A DNA stretch of 64,000 bases from Platerodrilus igneus (taxonomy: Eukaryota; Arthropoda; Insecta; Coleoptera; Lycidae): positions 1 to 64,000 of the forward strand of contig JARFIW010001324.1 in the NCBI GenBank assembly GCA_036346225.1, written 5' to 3'. A model generated the notes under the pieces. That model searched no databases, was not told where the DNA came from, and worked only from the letters and a program-made list of their open reading frames with translations. Below are positions 57,883-64,000 of this stretch, in pieces (positions within the stretch are counted from its first letter, which is position 1; the number at the start of each line of letters is the position of its first letter). A program made the translations under genes and the position numbers.

Positions 57883-58110
57883 ATGGTACCTGCAAACGTT
57901 TTAAAATGCAACTCTTGCGGTGCTTCCTATACCTGGAAAAATCGCTACTGGCAAAGATAGTGTAGAAATGGTTAGCATAGCGTTTAACAATCGTATGGCT
58001 AGCTATCGCATAAAGAACGCTAGTGTTGACGATGGAGTGTCCGAACCGAGAAAGAGGTTAAGAATAAAAAATTGTGAATATGTATTTAAAAATGTGGTTT
58101 ACAAAATTTA
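57883..58110 (+). pseudogene. Replicase N-terminus remnant, right arm
   Basis: From the ATG at 57,883 the frame gives MVPANVLKCNSCGASYTW, an incomplete finger. A deletion and stops follow, then the MASYRIKNASVDDGVSE region (57,990-58,040), which matches the start of the domain at 535. The ~600 bases for fingers two and three and most of the later domain are missing. Confidence 0.55.
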
Positions 58111-58554
58111 AACTGTATCAGTAAAAATTATTATACACCGCTTTTACATGTAATTCGGGGTGATAATGACGTTAAACTTGACCTTCCCATTTACATATTA
58201 AAAACACATTACATTGGAACGTTTTTACATTATTCTCATATTGTTAGATTAACGACGATATGTCTTATTGACCGAAACACGTTTCCTCTCTTTTAAACAG
58301 CACATTAATCTCTTTTTTGTTATAGGTATTTTTAAACACATTAATGTCTTTTTTGTTACAGGTTACTTTAACCTGCTTGGATTCGGCTACACTAAGAAGA
58401 TAATGTTATACTTTGTAAATATTGTATTCAATTAGTTTATTAAACTGTAAATCGGATAAAATAAATTATTAAATTTTTGCGTGCTTAATTTCTTTGTGTT
58501 AATACCGCTAAGTGTTTGGTTAAAGGATTCTAGATATTAAAAAGGATGGATGAT

Positions 58555-59690
58555 TAGAAATCGACATTGATAAAAAAATCTTAAAATTGGGGTAGCTCCC
58601 TGGGGGATAATGCTATCTAAAAATTTTTTAGAGACTCGGGTAACAAAGAAAAATCTAATATTAATCGTTACCAAACAATATAGATTTATCTCGTGGGTGG
58701 AAATGTGGAGAAAGATTTATCTCGCAGAGGGTATATGTGTAACTTTGTAAGGGGTGGTCCTATTTTAAATCTATTTGTATATTTAGATTGGGCGTAAAAT
58801 TCTAGACTATCGCATGCCTAAAAAAATTTATAAGAACGGTTAAAAATCGCTACCGGTAGAAAGTCTTAAAATTGGGGTAGCTCTCTGGGGGATGATGCAA
58901 TCTAAAAAATTCCTAGAGATTCGGGTAGCTGAGAAAATTATAATAATAATTGATACCAAACAAGATAGGTTTATCTCGAAAGATGCGATGGCTAGTCGAA
59001 GAAAACTATTTGTTAGGTTATAGAGCACAGAGCAAAATTTAGAAGTTTCGGACTTTAAAAGTGTAACTTTACAGGGGGTGGTCCTATTGCAAATGTGTTT
59101 GCAGATTCAAATTCTGCGTAAAATTCTAGACTAATTTGATGTATTGCATGTCTAAAAAATTTATAAGGACGAGCATAAAATCACTACTGGTAAAAAATCT
59201 TAAAATTGGGGTAGCTCTCTGGGGGATGGTGCAATCTAAGAAATTCCTAGAGATTCGGGTAGCTGAGAAAAATCTAATATTAATTGATACCAAACCAGAT
59301 AGGTTTATCTCGAAGATGCAATGGCTAGCCGAAGAAAACTATTTGTTAGGTTTGCTTATAGAGCAAAGCGTAAAATTTAGAGGTTCAGGACTTTAAAAGT
59401 GTAACTTTGTAAGGGGTAGTCGGATTTTAAATATGTTTGCAGATTTCAAATTCAGCGTAAAATTCTAGACTAATTTGATGTATTAGATAGTTAAAATTTT
59501 TTATAAGAACGGTCAGAAATCGCTACCTGTAAAAAATCTTAAAATGAGGGTAGCTCCCTGGGGGATGATGCCATCTAAAAAATTCCTAGAGATTTAGGTA
59601 GCTGAGAAAATTCTAATATTAATTGTTACCAAACAATACAGATTTATCTCGTGGGTGGAAATGTGGAGAAAGATTTATCTCGCTGGTGGA
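58555..59690 (+). repeat. Tandem ~300-bp repeats, right arm
   Basis: CTTAAAATTGGGGTAGCT or a close variant recurs near 58,580, 58,865, 59,200 and 59,538. One unit keeps an 86-codon frame (59,136-59,396). Confidence 0.85.
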
Positions 59691-59744
59691 AAGAATGCAG
59701 GTGTGACGTATTCAAAATGGTTGGGGGTGTCCGAGCAAGGCGGA

Positions 59745-60040
59745 GAGCAAGGCGAGAGTCTCACCTCATTTCCACCTTATGAGAATGTACATGTAAATGT
59801 GTGTGGAAATGAGGGATTCAGGTGGAAATGAGGGCCCACCTCCTCATTTCCACCTTATGGGAATTTACATGTAAATGTGTGTGGAAATGAGGGCCCACCT
59901 CCTCATTTCCACCTTATGGGAATTTACATGTAAATGTGTGTGGAAATGAGGGATTCGGGTGGAAATGAGGGCCCACCTCCTCATTTCCACCTTATGGTAA
60001 TTTACATGTAAGTGTGTGTGGAAATGAGGCGGCAGTATGC
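59745..60040. repeat. 78-bp-type palindromic terminal minisatellite, right arm
   Basis: Three to four units of GGTGGAAATGAGG...TTACATGTAAA...CCTCATTTCCACC, one of them shortened, which explains part of the arm-length difference. Confidence 0.88.
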
Positions 60041-60062
60041 CTGTCCTCCTTCTACTAGAAAC

Positions 60063-60238
60063 CTGTTTCCGTCTTCTTCGTAGCTAACAATATGTCGGTT
60101 AAAAGTTTTTTTATCGACTATTACTTCAAGCTAAAGTTCGCCTCAGATTGAAGATATGATTAAATCGTGTTCTACCTTATCTAGAAATTGTTTGCCATGA
60201 TAACCATCTTTACATTTCTTGATTATACTCTTGCATTG
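60063..60238 (+). repeat. Right part of the interrupted LTR-like copy
   Basis: Continues the match to 49,156-49,317 (TCTTCTTCGTAGCTAAC..., CCTTATCTAGAAAT..., GATTATAC) beyond the fold-back element. Confidence 0.75.
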
Positions 60239-60447
60239 TAATTAATATCTTCTTTAATTTAAGATTACGAATAAATTTTTCAACGTGTTGTGAGAAATAT
60301 TTTATATCACGCTTAACATTCTGGTTCTGTGCAAAAACAGCATTCTTACTCTCTTGATCACTTATTTTTTAAAACTTCAAAATCTTACATTTATATGGAA
60401 AACTGGGCAAAATGCATTTAGTTAAATATTAGCTTAGATTAAAAAAA

Positions 60448-60835
60448 TGTTTAGAATTATTCTATGGAGTGTAGCATTATATGGTTTAGAAACATGCACT
60501 ACGGAGAAAACAGAGACAAGAAAGATTGGGACCTATAAATTTGGTGCTATAAAAGGTATAGAAAATTACTAATCAAACAGCATGCAAATGCGGTGAATTG
60601 GTAAAAAATGCTCTATTTTGCAAAACATAGTAAAGACATGGGATCGGCTGAAATCCAATAATTATGATAAGCAAGACAGGAAAAAGATAGATCAGAAGAA
60701 TTAGATACATACACAATGAGTTGGAGGAGTATCTTAGACAAATCATAAACGATGTAAGTTGAACAAGGTCTGTTTACCTGAAGCAAGTGACGTATAATGC
60801 GGAGGTTTGAAGGGTTCATCAAACCATCCAACCGA
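60448..60835 (+). pseudogene. LINE C-terminal fragment
   Basis: ILWSVALYGLETCTTEK followed by a decayed tail with DRKKID. The WSVALYGxETWT pattern marks the C-terminal region of RTE- and related LINEs. It is unlike the RTE LINE at 44-47 kb in detail. Confidence 0.45.
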
Positions 60836-60849
60836 CTGTTTATAAAAAA

Positions 60850-61310
60850 TCATTGCCATCCAGTAGTAGTGATTTGTGGCATAACCATAGACTTTGTATT
60901 TGGTTTTTAATTACAAAGTAGTAACTGTGTTCGTTTCTTTTCGAAATTTGTATATTCCTACGACCATTTAAACAAGTAAGTATTTTTATTTGTTGCGGTG
61001 TTTATAGGAGTAGTTTCTGGTTTCAATATTTGTGTAAGTTCTTTTACTATTGCAATGTCTTAGACATAATCGTAAATTCAGTATAATTCATATTTTTAAC
61101 AATAACGAAGTAGTTCCAACTAGCCTACAATTCCTTAGCAAAAATTAATAGTGTGTTCACCGAATTAATGTCGTTTATGCTCAATCAATGGATTTTAAAA
61201 TGTTGATAATGTTGAGGATCGCAGTCATAATCAAGCATTTTCGTACCTTCTGCAAATTGTTCTGTGACTAAAGCAATCTCTGCACAAAAAACGGACACCT
61301 ATTATTGACA
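60850..61310 (-). pseudogene. SAM-dependent methyltransferase, strongly decayed third copy
   Basis: The minus strand shows EQFAEGTKMLDYDCD near 61,215-61,265 (motif I region, with the two Gly lost), then IFAKEL, then CHKSLLL/NHYYW-type codons near 60,860-60,885 at about the right distance. Stops and indels throughout. The upstream TTTGACCCTT at 61,429 is shared with the other two copies, so promoter-side DNA came along. Much older than the 16 kb/29 kb pair. Confidence 0.65.
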
Positions 61311-61439
61311 AGTCTAAAAATCTTAATCCCAATGGAAAACATTTTTGTGGTTGGACTAATCTTATTGGTTTCGTAATTTTTTATTGCGGTGTTTGCAATA
61401 CTTTAAACGGTGGTTATGAAATATTAAATTTGACCCTTG

Positions 61440-62285
61440 TATCATACAACGGTTTGTAAAAAAGTATTATCACTAGATTATGACAAACCTTCATAATTCT
61501 TGCATCAATTAGTAGTACGGAATGTTGTTCATAGATAATTTAAAATATATTGTTGCAATATTATATAAACATTTGATGTATGACGTGTGATCGAAAAATG
61601 TAGATTTTAGCGAATTATCTAATGGTTTGATAGTCATTCGCGTACTGGAACTTTGTTAACTGAATTCATAAAAAAGCGAAACCTTGGAATCTTCTGCACG
61701 CAGTAAATTATCTCAATTAAATTTCTATATTTAAATATTTTTATTAGATTTTGTATTATTTACCGTTATGTTGCTTGACCCTTTTTTCCGAGTTACAACA
61801 TAAGGCACGAGTTTCGCAGTTTGTGCAACCTTGCTCTTTTAGAAAACGTTCTGAATATTTTTACCATTATAGTATAATGAAACAAATTCCACCGCATCTA
61901 AAATTGTTCTATATTCTAACCCATCCTTCTAGTTCTACGATACCTTCATTTAATACAAATGGAGATATCTTTGATTATGAATGAATGAATGAATGAGTAC
62001 ATTATCTATCTAGCTTTGTTAATTACATTTCAATAACATATCTAATATAGAAGTACATATACCGTGAGTATTATCAGGGCCCCGTCGTGAGCTTAGGCCG
62101 CTTGTATTCAAAATGTATTGTGCTGCCTGTGCCAAGCATATAGAAGGTTAATAGAAAAATATTTTAATATTAGTAAATATAATAGCAAAACAATTTGTAT
62201 AAATTAAAGGTTAACTAACAATTAAATAACATTAAGCTAAAGAAGACCAATAATTATTTATCGTAATAAGAAACACGATTAATAA
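61440..62285. other. Unassigned non-coding interval
   Basis: A 77-codon frame at 61,751-61,984 is unrecognised. A short GAAT tandem run lies near 61,978-61,995. Confidence 0.35.
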
Positions 62286-62290
62286 AAGTT

Positions 62291-62575
62291 TTACACACTA
62301 AGCTGCAATTTCAGAAAATTTTTGGACAACTCAAAGAATATCATTGTCAGGTCAATTAAATGTTCTTCAAGCATTGTTGTCCTTAGATGGTTCTTAATCA
62401 AGCTAAGTTTAGAGAACGATCTCTCACCTAAAGCAACTAGAACAGGTAGCATAGAAATTATTCTTGTTATTAGTATGTTAGGAAAATAACTTTCTAGATC
62501 ATTTTGAACCACATAAAGTAAAACTGTTATTTTCTAAACTACAGCTAAAGAGTAAGTTTATTTCTTCTAATAGTT
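62291..62575 (-). pseudogene. hAT transposase C-terminal dimerisation domain
   Basis: LPVLVALGERSFSKLSLIKN then HLRTTMLEEHLIDLTMIFFE matches the hAT C-terminal family signature (A-x-x-ERSFSKLKLIK...LR-x-TM). It is of the ZMYM1-like type. Only this end is present; the RNase H-like core is not seen upstream. Confidence 0.75.
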
Positions 62576-62619
62576 CTAAGTAGATCATTTGTGTAAGTTG
62601 AGGGATGAGGCAGCACTTT

Positions 62620-62885
62620 GCACCTCCACTAGTCGTTTTTTAACGAGTTAACTCTTTAAAGACCCATTAGCACTAATCGTTTTCTAAAGGGTTTTTCCAT
62701 TAAAATCCCATGAACAATAATAGTTTTTTAATGGGTTTTCCCATTAAAATCCCATTATCACTAATCTTTTTTAATGGGATTTCCCATTAAAATCTCATTA
62801 GCACCAATCGTTTTAATGGAGTTTCCCATTAAATTCCACTAACAATAATCGTTTATTAGTGGGAAAACCCATTAGCGATAATTCC
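62620..62885. repeat. 44-bp palindromic minisatellite
   Basis: About five to six units with starts CATTAG/CATGAA at 62,665, 62,709, 62,753 and 62,796 (spacings 44, 44, 43). Each has TTTAATGGG-TTT-CCCATTAAA, a 9-bp hairpin stem, and ACTAATCGTTTT. Confidence 0.85.
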
Positions 62886-62889
62886 ACTT

Positions 62890-64000
62890 TTTTCTTACGT
62901 CATTCACCATTTTTTTACGTAACTTCTCCTTTTTCTTACCTTACCGTCTTTGACTTACTCTGTAGACATCCATTTTTGCTTCATCCTGATGTGCATTTTA
63001 CCACAAGCTCTTAGAGAAAAACTTGAGTCTGGCGGGATTTGAACCAGTGCTGTTTGCATGCACTATGCTATCGACTCAATCAAAATTATTACTTGCACAT
63101 CTTGTATTATTGTTTAATGCACAGACTTCATTTTAATTTAAAGATGAACATAAGTGTCCATTCAAATATGAAAAAGTTTTAGGACGATTGTTGCAATCAT
63201 TAAACAAAAATTGCTCGCACGGTTCTCTGTTTCTAATAACATTTGAACCGTCGCAAATACTTACGACCTACAAATGCAGATTTACCATTGCAATATCCGT
63301 AACAAAAAATGATGTCAGCGTACTCATGATTGGAAAAAGATTGTTGAGGAAGACGCTGATCATGGTTGAGTTCTACCGCCACAACAACAACCGTAATTAT
63401 TTACTGTGCAAGTTTTTATATACGCCAAATCCTCGGGAAAGAAATCGATCACAGAGTCCAGTTTGCTACCAATGTCACAAAAATAGAAAAAACAGTCCGA
63501 TTAATGAGTCAAATCTACCAATTACGAGCACGCAAGATCTCATGGTAGAGATCGTTTGAACGATACAAACTGTACAAACGAACTAAAGCCCAACATTGAC
63601 AGCATACTATGCTGACGACATCAACGCACTTTTTGTTTAGTTATTTAAATTAAAGTTATATCATTAGACGATTTGCTCATGATTCCTTTCTAATCTCAAA
63701 TTCTGTGTAACTTGACCAATTTCAGATTTGAATAGCTCAATCGAAAGCTAAAAAAAAGTTTTTAAACTAATCTACACGCCAAATGCATTAGTGATTTTTT
63801 AGAAAAAAACATTAATTTCAGTGAAGAGATAAATGAAAATCATCAAGGTTAGAAATATCTGTATCTCTTATTTTAATGTGTGCACGGGTGATTTTAATTT
63901 AAGTATTGATAATGTCCTGAGAATTTAATAAATAAAACAGTTTGATTATGATTATTAAGTAGTTTTTATGAACTTTTAAAGCTGCGTACACTTTTAAAAA
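62890..64000. other. Unassigned right end of the window
   Basis: A 123-codon frame at 63,188-63,559 has two Cys/His clusters (CYQCHKNR) but no recognisable domain. No other features. Confidence 0.35.

Larger units (their letters stand above)
53880..60056. mobile_element. Giant fold-back element derived from a Maverick/Polinton
   Basis: A near-perfect inverted repeat: left arm 53,880-56,780, right arm 56,893-60,056, central spacer ~112 bases. Both ends start 5'-AG (AGCAGGAGGAGGACAGGC left; AGTAGAAGGAGGACAGGC from the right on the opposite strand). Flanks AGGAAC (53,874-53,879) and AGAAAC (60,057-60,062) give a probable 6-bp target duplication. AG ends and 6-bp duplications are known traits of Maverick/Polinton elements. 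Each arm holds, from the tip inward, 78-bp palindromic repeats, ~300-bp tandem repeats, a zinc-finger/replicase remnant and an inward 68-codon frame. No integrase, ATPase, protease or capsid gene is present, so mobility would depend on proteins from elsewhere. Confidence 0.8.

Noticed and set aside
63010..63075. B-box-like GGTTCAAATCC on the minus strand
   Set aside because: The flanking T stem does not pair and no A box or cloverleaf can be drawn.
1..64000. CRISPR arrays, rRNA genes or prokaryotic operons
   Set aside because: No regularly spaced direct repeats of that type, no rRNA-like sequence, and the content is clearly eukaryotic transposon DNA.

Overview
The window is AT-rich eukaryotic DNA built almost entirely of transposable elements in several states of decay, nested in one another. 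The mix points to an arthropod, most likely an insect, though I cannot name the order: an errantivirus-like Ty3/Gypsy element, BEL/Pao, Penelope with a GIY-YIG nuclease, RTE-type and RNase H-type LINEs, a DUF4817-type Tc1/mariner element, a hAT remnant and Maverick/Polinton-type relics. I found no intact conserved host gene with introns. The only non-transposon coding sequence I trust is a single-exon SAM-dependent methyltransferase of bacterial appearance. It is intact at 29,174-29,884, frameshifted at 15,716-16,425 and decayed at about 60,850-61,310.

Layout. 1-2,342: right arm of a Maverick/Polinton-derived element with a broken zinc-finger/replicase N-terminal gene, ~300-bp tandem repeats and a palindromic terminal repeat. 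2,445-2,518: tRNA-like sequence. 2,520-9,300: AT-rich non-coding DNA with five TA microsatellites. 9,300-11,515: BEL/Pao pol remnant, minus strand. 12,476-16,985 and 25,858-30,495: two diverged copies of one ~4.5-kb block, each holding a Gypsy protease/linker fragment and a methyltransferase copy. 17,150-20,560: errantivirus-like Gypsy gag-pol, followed directly by a 5'-truncated Penelope-like element (20,556-21,826), a BEL/Pao gag remnant (21,800-22,620, minus), a CA/CG-rich repeat and a LINE 3' end (23,260-24,005, minus). 25,080-32,520: Gypsy gag, protease and linker, then (after the methyltransferase block) RT, RNase H and integrase.

32,547-49,050 is a nest. An outer Gypsy element (gag 32,899, RT 43,273, integrase 47,774) is split by a 9.0-kb LTR retrotransposon (34,247-43,272) with 1.93-kb LTRs, and also by an RTE-type LINE (about 44,045-47,690, minus). 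The inner element has an intact gag and a textbook candidate -1 frameshift signal at the gag/protease junction. A mariner-like element lies at 50,865-52,210. At 53,880-60,056 a 6.2-kb near-palindromic fold-back element with ~3-kb arms, 5'-AG ends and a probable 6-bp target duplication interrupts a second copy of a ~310-bp sequence whose uninterrupted form is at 49,005-49,317. The right end holds a LINE fragment, the decayed methyltransferase, a hAT C-terminus and a 44-bp palindromic minisatellite.

The two observations most worth following are the methyltransferase family that has spread together with Gypsy fragments, and the Polinton-derived giant fold-back element. The frameshift signal at 38,080 is the clearest functional RNA signal in the window.
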